Counted from the first letter of the stretch, positions 54,266 through 61,146 are shown. The stretch is DNA of 64,000 bases from Bradyrhizobium erythrophlei (GCF_900142985.1 NZ_LT670849.1:6712501-6776500), one strand, 5' to 3'. Numbers and translations are program-made. The notes: generated from the sequence alone by a model not told the origin.

Positions 54266-55522
54266 TCAGGCAGCAGTGCGTTCATCAAGTTGGGATTGTT
54301 GGGCGGTTACGATGCATTCGATGTAGTCGCCCCACACCTGCATCGCCGCCTGCTTCTCGTCCCAGTATTGCGCGAAGTTGTAATGCTTCCTTGAACCGGC
54401 CGTCGCCTCTCCGGCGATGTGGTTCATGCATGCATCGGTGATGTGGAGCGCGATCTTCAGCTTGTCCTGACCGACGTTCTGGAAGGTGCGGCGGAAGTCG
54501 TGCAGCCAGTAATCCCTGAAGTCGTCGCCGAGCCGCTTCTTGAAGGCGATGGCGGCGTTCGACCAGCCGGAGAAGCCGCCGTCACCGCCTTCGCCGAACA
54601 GATAACCGGTGTCGTCTTGGCGGCGATCCCAGACCTTGTTAATCAGGGCGAGCGCCTGCTGCGAAAGCGGCAGCAGGAACGTCGTGCCGTTTTTCGACCG
54701 GCCGGGTCCAGACAGTTCGATTTTCATCTCGTTGCGCTTCACCTCGCTGCGCTTGAGCTGGCCGATCTGGTTCCGGCGCGCCGCAGTAAGGGCGATCAGC
54801 TTCTGAATCACATCGTAGTCGTTGGCGTCGTCGGACGCCGCCCAGATCGTCCGCAGCTCGGCTTCGCTGTGCTGCCGGTCGCGCGTCGTCGGATTGAACT
54901 TCTCGGTGCCAGCGACCGGGTTGCCACCCTCGACGAAACCTTGGGCGATGGCCCAGTTCCAGAACTTATGAAGGTGCGCGCGGCAGCGGCTCATGGCGAT
55001 TGGGCCGTGGTCAGCCGCGATCTCGTTCAGCTCGGTCGCCACCATGCGCCGTGTCACATCATCAGGCGCGTGTTGATGCATCTCGCTGAAGTAGGCGTCC
55101 TGTTCGCCCTTTTTGTTGACACGGAACAGCGAGCGCCGGTTCTCATCGAGGTAGTTCGGGGTGCGGCCCTTGGCTTCTTGGGCCGCGAGGAAAAGCGGTG
55201 CGATCTTGCCGATGGTCTGCTTGGATGCGGCCTTGGCAGCTTCCTCGCGCTTCGCAGCGGCGGGGTTGCCGCCACGAGATATGTCCTCGAAATGTCGTTT
55301 TGCCCATGTTTGGGCCTCGACCAAATCGACCTTGGCGACCTTGTTGAAAGGGAGCCTCTCCGGCTTGTTCGTCTTCTTGCAGCGCCATTGGATGACGTAG
55401 GTGCCAGCACCACCGTCACGGAAGCGGATGCCAAAGCCGGGCATGGCATCATCGAAGATGGTGATGTCGCTCTTGCCCTCCGGCGGGCGCAGCGTTTTGA
55501 CGTTTAGTTTGGTGAACTCCAT
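54266..55522 (-). CDS. tyrosine-type site-specific integrase of the island
   Basis: 418 residues. N-terminal DUF4102-type arm-binding domain (LNVKTLRPPEGKSDITIFDD ... GFGIRFRDGGAGTYVIQW), then a core-binding SAM-like domain and the catalytic domain. Catalytic residues: Arg in LIALTAARRNQIGQLKRSEV, HxxR in WLHDFRRTFQNVG, His in MNHIAGE and the nucleophile Tyr in SRKHYNFAQYWDEK. It fits P4-like integrases that use tRNA ends. The start lies 165 bp from attR and it reads inward, so promoter and arm sites overlap. It appears intact. Confidence 0.94.
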   Translation of the reverse strand: MEFTKLNVKTLRPPEGKSDITIFDDAMPGFGIRFRDGGAGTYVIQWRCKKTNKPERLPFNKVAKVDLVEAQTWAKRHFEDISRGGNPAAAKREEAAKAASKQTIGKIAPLFLAAQEAKGRTPNYLDENRRSLFRVNKKGEQDAYFSEMHQHAPDDVTRRMVATELNEIAADHGPIAMSRCRAHLHKFWNWAIAQGFVEGGNPVAGTEKFNPTTRDRQHSEAELRTIWAASDDANDYDVIQKLIALTAARRNQIGQLKRSEVKRNEMKIELSGPGRSKNGTTFLLPLSQQALALINKVWDRRQDDTGYLFGEGGDGGFSGWSNAAIAFKKRLGDDFRDYWLHDFRRTFQNVGQDKLKIALHITDACMNHIAGEATAGSRKHYNFAQYWDEKQAAMQVWGDYIECIVTAQQSQLDERTAA

Positions 55523-55540
55523 GGGTGCCTCAAGGTTTGC

Positions 55541-55560
55541 GGGCTACAAGCGGGCTACAA
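55541..55560. repeat. candidate arm-type integrase site, right end
   Basis: GGGCTACAAGCGGGCTACAA, the exact 20 bp also found at 40007-40026. It lies between the integrase start codon and attR, so integrase bound here could also autoregulate. Confidence 0.7.
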
Positions 55561-55687
55561 AACCGCGTCTTTCGGCGGCTCACCGCGACCTGATAATCAT
55601 GAGTCAGAATGCGAAAACGCACAATGGATGAAGGGCTTAGGACTACAAAAGACAATAAAAGACTATTGGCGACTTTTCGCTAAGTAC

Positions 55688-55735
55688 GACTTTTAATCAC
55701 GGGGTCCTGGGTTCGATCCCCAGCGCGCTCACCAA
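55688..55735 (+). other. attR: right 48-bp attachment repeat
   Basis: Identical to the last 47 bases of tRNA-Lys plus one A. No 5' half of a tRNA precedes it, so this is an attachment copy and not a tRNA gene. Confidence 0.93.
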
Positions 55736-55960
55736 TAAAATCAAATACTTATACCTGAATACTAAAAACTCGGTCAGACCGCGTGTCTGCGCTGTGTCTG
55801 CAAACCGATTGCTTGCACCATGACCCTCGGAGCGACAGCGCAGCGGTGTTGCATCAAAGCATCAACCCGGATTCAAACTAAGTCTGTGGGAAACGAGTCT
55901 TTGACTGTGCAGCCGCATAGTCGTCCGCTCTGCGCAGGGGCAGGCGACAGGTGGTGTGCC

Positions 55961-56056
55961 ATGCGTGAAGAATTTGCTTCTTACAGCTTCCTCGCTCTGA
56001 CCGTTGCCGGCGTTGTCATGCTTTTCTCTGGCGTGGTCGCTTTCGCAATTGCCTAA
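55961..56056 (+). CDS. 31-residue membrane microprotein
   Basis: MREEFASYSFLALTVAGVVM followed by a hydrophobic end (FSGVVAFAIA). One predicted transmembrane helix. No strong ribosome-binding site (AGGTGGTG lies upstream). Unrelated in sequence to the pair at 39533/60349. The function is unknown. Confidence 0.45.
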   Translation: MREEFASYSFLALTVAGVVMLFSGVVAFAIA

Positions 56057-56111
56057 TCCTCGTTTTTGGACAGCAGCGATTGATTGAGCCGCTCTACCCG
56101 ATAGCCCGCCA

Positions 56112-56530
56112 TGACTTAGGAAGGCCGCTGGTGAGTCCGGATTTGCTCGCTGTCATGTGCGGGCCGATCAGCGCCAGCGCAATGCGCGCGCTCCGGATCA
56201 GCCCTACCGCCGGCGGACATCGTATCGGCACGCTCGTGGGCACGGCCGGCGCTATTAAGGGGGAGCTCGCGGCCGGCCGTGCAGGTCGCGGCATCGGCGG
56301 ACACCAGCGGCCCAAAAACCAATCGGGCTTTCGAGGCTAGGTTCCAATCCAGCCACTGGCGGGCTGCCCTAGGTGACTCTAGGAAGGCCGCTGGTGAGTG
56401 TTTGGTTTGCGGGCTGGACGTGCAGGCCGATCGGCGCCGCGGAATCACAACACCCTCGTTTGCTTCAGAGGGGCACGGCCGGCCTGGCTGGGGGAAGACT
56501 CGGCCGACCGACCGTGCAGGTCGCGACGAG
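56112..56530. repeat. imperfect tandem duplication of a non-coding module
   Basis: Copy 1 starts at 56112 (GACTTAGGAAGGCCGCTGGT GAGT...) and copy 2 at 56375 (GACTCTAGGAAGGCCGCTGG TGAGT...). Both continue with a GTGC(A/G)GGCCGATC(A/G)GCGCC block, then CAC(G/C)CTCGT ... GGGCACGGCCGGC, then GGGGGA ... CGGCCG ... CCGTGCAGGTCGCG. The shared blocks are collinear over roughly 160-180 bp. No gene is seen in either copy. Confidence 0.55.
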
Positions 56531-56571
56531 CGAACGTCAGCGACCCCGAGAACAAGCAAGAACAAGCAAGG

Positions 56572-56787
56572 TTAACAGGGCGAGTTCCCTAATTCGTCAG
56601 ACAGCACTCTCTCCGTAGCTGGACAGGCGATGAACCGATATCGAGGCACCCAAGCGGAGTTCCAATTCTCGATGGTCTTGCCGCACACCGCGCATTCAAA
56701 GCTGCTGATCTCGCGAGCCTCTGCAATGTGCTCGCTGCGGTTATAAACCGCGCCGCATCTACAGGATCGATGACCTGATTCGGACAT
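56572..56787 (-). CDS. small zinc-ribbon protein, conserved hypothetical
   Basis: 71 residues: MSESGHRSCRCGAVYNRSEH then AREISSFECAVCGKTIENWN and SAWVPRYRFIA. Cys pairs CRC and CAVC form a likely zinc ribbon. I recognise it as a frequent Bradyrhizobium small protein (MSESGHRxCRCGAVY ... ENWNSAWVP), which supports the reading although no function is known. Confidence 0.7.
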   Translation of the reverse strand: MSESGHRSCRCGAVYNRSEHIAEAREISSFECAVCGKTIENWNSAWVPRYRFIACPATERVLSDELGNSPC

Positions 56788-56940
56788 GTTCCAAAGATGC
56801 GCTTCGGCCTGTCCGCTTACCAGTGAACAATCCTGCCATAATCAACCGACCATCAAAACTTGAAGGCCGGGACCTTTAGAGGCCCGCGCGCGTTGACGCT
56901 TTAGACCGGGGGCGACCGCAAAACCCGGAGCTTTTCAGTT

Positions 56941-57129
56941 ATGAGCAATATCCCCTTGGACATCGAAAGACGGTGCGAACAGCGCTGGGCTGCCAGATTT
57001 TCGGCCGCGCGCGCACTCCGAAAGCAGCACCGCCTTGAAGGGCAGCAGCGACTCGCCACGCCCGACAACACCAAAAGAGAAACCCGCCGCGTTAAGTCGG
57101 CGGGCCTGAAGCCTGCACCGGCTGTGTGA
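56941..57129 (+). CDS. small basic conserved hypothetical protein
   Basis: 62 residues: MSNIPLDIERRCEQRWAARF then a basic low-complexity part ending RVKSAGLKPAPAV. GGAG lies about ten bases before the ATG. From memory, proteins of the form MSNIPLDLERRxEQRWAARF recur in Bradyrhizobium. Its last 38 bp overlap the antisense small gene at 57092. The function is unknown. Confidence 0.6.
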   Translation: MSNIPLDIERRCEQRWAARFSAARALRKQHRLEGQQRLATPDNTKRETRRVKSAGLKPAPAV

Positions 57130-57238
57130 GCGCGGGACCGAAGCCGTTACGGCCGGCTAGGGACACTAGGCCACGAAGCGCAATCTCATCCCGCTTGTGC
57201 CGATCGTCTTCGGCGAAATAGGCCTGCATATCTTTCAT
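57092..57238 (-). CDS. small hypothetical protein, coupled to 57235
   Basis: 48 residues from ATG 57238: MKDMQAYFAEDDRHKRDEIA then LRGLVSLAGRNGFGP. The motif MQAxFAEDDRHKxDEIAxRQL recurs in short rhizobial proteins, as far as I recall. The ATG overlaps the TGA of the upstream small gene (ATGA), a sign that both are real. Confidence 0.45.
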   Translation of the reverse strand: MKDMQAYFAEDDRHKRDEIALRGLVSLAGRNGFGPALTQPVQASGPPT

Positions 57239-57399
57239 GAAGGCACGCGCGTATAGACGAGGCAGAGAAGCCCCTGGAGGATAAGGGCGGCGAAGAAATA
57301 CTTCACGGTCTCGCCGCGCGCCTCGCGGAGTTCTCGATTGAGGTCCAGTTGCAAAGCGTTGCGAACACTTGGCGAGGCTGCCAGCCGCCGTCGGCCCAC
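57235..57399 (-). CDS. small single-span membrane protein, coupled to 57092
   Basis: 54 residues if GTG 57399 is used; TTG further in is an alternative. The sequence LDLNRELREARGETVKYFFA then ALILQGLLCLVYTRVPS has a charged N-terminal helix and one transmembrane helix at the C terminus. Its stop overlaps the next start by four bases. The function is unknown. Confidence 0.4.
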   Translation of the reverse strand: MGRRRLAASPSVRNALQLDLNRELREARGETVKYFFAALILQGLLCLVYTRVPS

Positions 57400-57494
57400 G
57401 CTCTGTGCAGGAGGTGCCTGATCTCATATTCCTTTAGAGGCCTCTTCACTTTCCCTCCGCTTTCAGCCTGAGCTCGACCATGCGGCCGATGGCC

Positions 57495-57698
57495 TCAATC
57501 ATGAACGTTGGCCGTAGACGTTGCTCGGCCCTTCTCCGTTACGTGATATTCGACGTCGCTAATGTTGGTCTTGAATGGCGTCAGCCATCCTAGGTCCACC
57601 AGCCGATCGTATCTGCTGCGATCAATATTGCCGGCGGTGTATTTTCGTCCGCCGCCAGCTGCTATCCGTCTAAGCAACTTGATGTCCTCGTCCTGCAT
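57495..57698 (-). CDS. small winged-helix-like protein
   Basis: 67 residues: DIKLLRRIAAGGGRKYTAGN then IDRSRYDRLVDLGWLTPFKT and VEYHVTEKGRA. The pattern helix / helix / LVxxGWLxPF / YxVTEKGRA resembles a winged-helix DNA-binding fold as in short phage or plasmid regulators. No ligand domain is present. Regulatory role is inference. Confidence 0.55.
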   Translation of the reverse strand: MQDEDIKLLRRIAAGGGRKYTAGNIDRSRYDRLVDLGWLTPFKTNISDVEYHVTEKGRATSTANVHD

Positions 57699-57848
57699 TA
57701 TCGTTACCGTAAAGGCTTGCTCCTAGGCGGCGGAGTATTCCGCAACCTCAGGGCCGGGAGCAACGGAAAAACGCGCCGAGGCGGCCCGAAAGGAATGGAC
57801 GGCAGGTCGACGCAGTCCTTTCCGAACGCCGGTAGTAGAGGTTGATCC

Positions 57849-58343
57849 ATGTCAGACCTTGGACAAGCTCGACGTTCCACGCTTCTCGACGCTGCCTGGC
57901 GGACGGCATACCGCGTCGGCTTCCCGCTTGCCCGCATCTGGTGGCGACTGCGGCACCAACAGCATGAGGGGGCGCTTGTGGCTGTCTACGTCGGTCAGGC
58001 GCTACTGCTGGTGCGTTCGTCGTATAGGATCGAATGGAACTTCCCTGGCGGCACTATCCGGCAGGGTGAGACGCCTGAAGAAGCGGCTCGGCGTGAGCTG
58101 GCAGAAGAGATCGGCCTCGCCGGAGCATTCCCGCTGGTCGCCGTGGGCGACGCCTGGGGCCTCTGGGACGGGCGAGGAGATAAAGTGCATTTCTTTGAAC
58201 TACGACTGGATCGGCTGCCCGAATTACAGCTCGACAACCGCGAGATCATCGGCGTACGGCTGATATCGCCGAGTGAGTTGCGCGGCATGCCGCTGACCGG
58301 GCCGGTTGCCGTCTATCTCGGCAGGACGATTCCGCCGGGCTAA
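57849..58343 (+). CDS. NUDIX hydrolase
   Basis: 164 residues. The Nudix box is complete: GGTIRQGETPEEAARRELAE EIGL (GX5EX7REUXEEXGU), giving Mg2+-dependent pyrophosphohydrolase chemistry. The N-terminal part (LARIWWRLRHQQHEGALVAV) has a hydrophobic/basic segment that may associate with membrane. The substrate (nucleotide-type diphosphate) is unknown. It stands alone among small genes in the accessory right flank. Confidence 0.85.
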   Translation: MSDLGQARRSTLLDAAWRTAYRVGFPLARIWWRLRHQQHEGALVAVYVGQALLLVRSSYRIEWNFPGGTIRQGETPEEAARRELAEEIGLAGAFPLVAVGDAWGLWDGRGDKVHFFELRLDRLPELQLDNREIIGVRLISPSELRGMPLTGPVAVYLGRTIPPG

Positions 58344-58782
58344 TCTTAGAGTGACCGCGCAACGCTCGCTGTATTGATTGGCGTTGTCAGTGCCAGCCTG
58401 CTCAAGGATGGTGTGCTGACTTGGACGGCAAACGCTCCGCACATTCGCATCGGGGTTCATGCAGCCGGATCACTCGTGCTGTCACTCGCCCTGTTGTTCT
58501 TGCGGTGACGGTGTTGTGGTCGCTCTATTTTCTGGCAGACGTCGCGAAGCGTAAGGCGGGTTACCACTGCCCCTTTGAGTCACTGACGCGCTGACGTTGA
58601 TTCCGGCAATACTGCACGCTCGAAAAGCAGCAAGATTTGCCGAAACGAGTCGGCACAAGCAGCACCACTGACCTAACCCAATCGTTGTCTTTTTCAGTTG
58701 ATCGCGCGCGGGAGGAAGCCGCTAGGGATTTCGCTAGATCAGTTCGTGAGCACCACCGATCGCCACGGGGCGATATCGACGA
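58344..58782. other. stretch with possible gene remnants
   Basis: A frame from TTG 58374 to the TGA near 58508 reads LIGVVSASLLKDGVLTWTAN then RIGVHAAGSLVLSLALLFLR, which looks like a small two-helix membrane protein with a lost or non-standard start. A second 27-codon frame follows (VLWSLYFLADVAKRKAGYHC). Neither has a good start. The repeat GGCAATACTGCACGC is at 58605. Confidence 0.35.
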
Positions 58783-59319
58783 TCAAGAAAGCTCTACTAT
58801 AGGTGTTTTGCCGCTGAGTTTAGCCAGCTGCCACCCTTTCCGGAACTGGCTCCTCGTAAGTTGCCTGATGCTTGCGAGATTGGCGGCTGGAATCCGTTCG
58901 GCAACAAACGTCCTACCGGCGTCGGTCAGAAAGTCGGGTCTATTGATTTGGAACCACCATAGGAAAAGAGATTCTTCGCTTATCTGTTCCATTCCGCAAA
59001 GCTGACGGGCGACGCTCGCATACAGGATAAACCATTCGGAAAACTCAGGATCGAAATTCAGCGTTGCTTCCGGATCGCGGTCCCCGTGCTTAAAAAAATT
59101 GGCATCGCGCCTCACGAGCTTGTTCCAGTCGCTACGAAATTCATCCTTGATCAGAAACGTGTCAAAGATCAGATCGCGCCTGTAAGGGTTGCGGTGCTCG
59201 CTAATGGCATGGAAAATTTCATAAGCGGCGAAAGCAAGCGTGTGTATCGAGACGACGTCACCATCATCGTCAAACCACAAATTGATCGACGTTCGAAGCT
59301 GCCGCTGTGCAGCCACCAT
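58783..59319 (-). CDS. hypothetical protein of unknown function
   Basis: 178 residues, no signal peptide or membrane helix. Blocks: LRTSINLWFDDDGDVVSIHT, LAFAAYEIFHAISEHRNPYR, VRRDANFFKHGDRDPEATLN and FSEWFILYASVARQLCGMEQ. The pattern (HTLAxAAYEI and RxANFFKHGDRDP) recalls a helical protein family seen scattered in alphaproteobacteria, with no function I can name. It is flanked on both sides by the 15-bp repeat GGCAATACTGCACGC (58605, 59429), so it may have moved as a unit. Confidence 0.7.
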   Translation of the reverse strand: MVAAQRQLRTSINLWFDDDGDVVSIHTLAFAAYEIFHAISEHRNPYRRDLIFDTFLIKDEFRSDWNKLVRRDANFFKHGDRDPEATLNFDPEFSEWFILYASVARQLCGMEQISEESLFLWWFQINRPDFLTDAGRTFVAERIPAANLASIRQLTRSQFRKGWQLAKLSGKTPIVELS

Positions 59320-59583
59320 TTTACTTATTGTGATTGCAGTCAGATGAAAACTCTCCCATGATTCCCGGCATCAGGTAGCAATCTCACAACCTTCTATGCA
59401 GCATAACCAAGCGTAACCTCAGGTCGAAGGCAATACTGCACGCGCGAAGGCCGCCCAAGGGGCTTCGAAAAGAGCCCGCCATTCGCGACGGGTGCCAAGT
59501 TTAGGGAGAGGCCGCCAAGAGGCGGCATCACGAAGCTAGGCCGATTCGCTCGCTGGAGATGTGCCCTGCGGCCAAAATGTTGG

Positions 59584-59742
59584 CTAAGTCTTGGCTCTTC
59601 TATCCTTGGCTGATCGCCTATCAACTCCGGATCGGCGTTCACCTATTACTCGCTTTTCTTCTTCAGAGCGCGTGTCTATTCCAGACCGTCGTTCCTTTGT
59701 GGTTCGCCTATCTGCACCCGACCGCCTCTTAATATCGCCCAT
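59584..59742 (-). CDS. 52-residue Arg-rich repeat protein
   Basis: ATG 59742 with GGAG eight bases upstream. The protein is built from the repeated unit RRSG(A/I/V)D(R/T)R: MGDIKRRSGADRRTTKERRS, then GIDTRSEEEKRVIGERRSGV and DRRSAKDRRAKT. The repeats and the ribosome-binding site argue for a real gene. I recall related short proteins in Bradyrhizobium. The role is unknown; nucleic-acid binding would suit the composition. Confidence 0.6.
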   Translation of the reverse strand: MGDIKRRSGADRRTTKERRSGIDTRSEEEKRVIGERRSGVDRRSAKDRRAKT

Positions 59743-60064
59743 CGTGTGTCTCCGCTGGTTGCCGAGAATCGCGGCGCCTACACGCTATCTCGGGTTGCGC
59801 GCCCGCGACAAGCTTCCCCGGGGAAGGGGATAGATTTTTAAGCAAATCAGGCAGTCGGGGAGCCCGTGGTGCAGTCTGGCTTGCGAACGCTTCAGATCCT
59901 TGCCGCGTTACCAGCTATCCAGGATTCCGACCGCCGCGAAAAACACCACCGCCATCCAAGCCTGCGGGTCCGTCAGCTTGTTTGTAGCAATTGCCAGCAC
60001 AGTGCGGGGAAAAACTCGCTAGTCCGGAGAAGTTGCCGAAAGGCAAGTTTCGCTAGTCGAATTG
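59743..60064. other. non-coding stretch before the cspA remnant
   Basis: About 320 bp with no frame that looks coding on either strand. The right part (from about 60020) is where the missing N-terminal half of the cold-shock gene would be expected, but the sequence no longer matches it. Confidence 0.4.
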
Positions 60065-60202
60065 GGCGGCAAAGATGTATTCGTGCACATCTCCGCTGTC
60101 GAAAAGGCCGGTCTGACCAGCCTCAATGAGGGTGCCAAGGTGAGTTACGAAGAGACGGAGAACCGTGGAAAAACATCCGCGGAAAATCTCAGGGTTGGTT
60201 AG
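60065..60202 (+). pseudogene. cold-shock protein (CspA family), 3' remnant
   Basis: The frame reads GGKDVFVHISAVEKAGLTSL then NEGAKVSYEETENRGKTSAE NLRVG and stops. This is the second half of a CspA protein, with RNP2 (VFVHI). The first half, with the start and RNP1 (KGFGFI), is missing: upstream the same frame reads unrelated residues to a TAG at 60020. An intrinsic terminator follows at the normal distance. So the gene has lost its 5' end. Confidence 0.75.
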
Positions 60203-60216
60203 GAAACTGTCTTAGA

Positions 60217-60246
60217 GCCGGCAGGGTTACTGCCGGCGGGTCTTTG
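60217..60246 (+). terminator. intrinsic terminator of the cspA remnant
   Basis: Stem GCCGGCAG / CTGCCGGC with loop GGTTA, then GGGTCTTTGGGG. It lies 14 bp after the stop codon. Confidence 0.7.
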
Positions 60247-60299
60247 GGGAGAACGTGTGACTCGCGACCTTCCTAAAGTCAGACGAGTAGACGCATCGA

Positions 60300-60348
60300 G
60301 GTGGAATCACCTAGCTTCCTAGCGGGGTGGGCAATAGAGAGAAGTCCA
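60300..60348 (+). promoter_or_regulatory. conserved 49-nt leader of microprotein B
   Basis: GGTGGAATCACCTAGC ... GGGGTGGGCAATAGAGAG, ending at the ATG at 60349. It matches the leader at 39484 in sequence and in exact distance to the start codon. Confidence 0.55.
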
Positions 60349-60444
60349 ATGAGACTCTCGGCCCTCGAGACTGTCTTGCTAACAGCCTGTGTCGTCCTTG
60401 CCGTGGTCGTCGCATACTGGGGATTGAAGATCCTTGCGGCATGA
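60349..60444 (+). CDS. 31-residue membrane microprotein B
   Basis: Same length as microprotein A (39533): N-terminal MRLSALETVLLTAC, hydrophobic helix VVLAVVVAYWG, end WGLKILAA. About 17 of 31 positions are identical between the two, and codon differences are mostly silent or conservative, as expected for a protein under selection. Predicted single-span membrane peptide. The function is unknown. Confidence 0.65.
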   Translation: MRLSALETVLLTACVVLAVVVAYWGLKILAA

Positions 60445-60662
60445 ATTCAGCATCCGTGCGGATGCCGCTCCAGCAACGTCCAAAGCGTGGCAGAAAAAAC
60501 TCAGGCTTTCAAAGTCCGCCGCGACGCCTGTGAAGAGTCTTGACGATAATCGGCGACGGACTCAATATCGGACCGTAGCAAATCAATCGCACATGTTGAG
60601 TGAGGAATTTTCCGGTCCCGCGGAGATACGAGGCCGACATTGTCATTTGGGCCGGGCTCGCA

Positions 60663-60761
60663 ATGCATTTTGTCACCTATTCGATAGTAGTCACCGCCAT
60701 GGTCGTGGTGCTCGTCGAGTGCGGCTATGCCTTGTATTACCTTTTTCTGTTGGTCTTATAG
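60663..60761 (+). CDS. 32-residue membrane microprotein
   Basis: MHFVTYSIVVTAMVVVLVEC then GYALYYLFLLVL: an almost wholly hydrophobic peptide with one or two helices. No good ribosome-binding site. It lies 115 bp before the GapR-like gene. Low-to-moderate support. Confidence 0.35.
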   Translation: MHFVTYSIVVTAMVVVLVECGYALYYLFLLVL

Positions 60762-60876
60762 GTGCGCTGACGCGAAACCTGACGACCTTCAGGCACCTTT
60801 CGGCATTGCTACTCACGTTAAGAGATTGGTTATTTGTTTTCGGTCATTTTCGCGCTTCCATTATCAGGGAGGCACC

Positions 60877-61146
60877 ATGTCTGACGTCACCATTCCCGGC
60901 GGCAAGATTCGCGCGTTCATCGAACGGATCGGAAATATTGACACCGAACTGCAAGAATTGAACGAACAGAAGAAAGAGGTGTTTGCGGAGGCCAAAGGTG
61001 AGGGGTTTGACGTGAAGATCCTCAAGGAGATCATCAAGCTGCGAAAGCAGGACCAGGAAGAGCGTGACGAGCGCGAGAGTCTGCTTGATCTCTACATGCG
61101 CGCCATGGAACAGGCGGGATCGGAGAAAGTCGCTAAGGCTGCATGA
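60877..61146 (+). CDS. GapR-like (DUF2312) nucleoid-associated protein
   Basis: 89 residues from ATG 60877 with AGGGAGG upstream. The DUF2312 core is clear: IRAFIERIGNIDTELQELNE, then QKKEVFAEAKGEGFDVKILK and EIIKLRKQDQEERDERESLL DLYM. Length and motifs equal Caulobacter GapR, which binds overtwisted AT-rich DNA ahead of polymerases. The N terminus (MSDVTIPGGK) differs from the core-genome type. Lying in an accessory zone, it is probably a mobile-element paralogue rather than the housekeeping copy. Confidence 0.88.
   Translation: MSDVTIPGGKIRAFIERIGNIDTELQELNEQKKEVFAEAKGEGFDVKILKEIIKLRKQDQEERDERESLLDLYMRAMEQAGSEKVAKAA

Larger units (their letters stand above)
39941..55735. mobile_element. 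integrative genomic island in tRNA-Lys, about 15.8 kb
   Basis: Bounded by perfect 48-bp direct repeats (39894-39941, 55688-55735) and carrying a tyrosine integrase with its start about 165 bp inside the right repeat. A shared 20-bp site lies inside both ends. The contents (phage-gene remnants, IS110, IS30, IS1182-like copies, small proteins, two metabolic genes) have no visible conjugation or plasmid functions, so the element is either mobilised by others or decayed. Gene order and IS density differ sharply from the flanks. Confidence 0.9.

Noticed and set aside
54419..55507. 362-codon + strand frame opposite the integrase
   Set aside because: Antisense shadow; Leu/Val/Arg-rich without structure, and the minus strand encodes a complete tyrosine recombinase.
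55688..55735. Apparent second tRNA-Lys
   Set aside because: Only the 3' half is present; it is the attachment repeat of the island.
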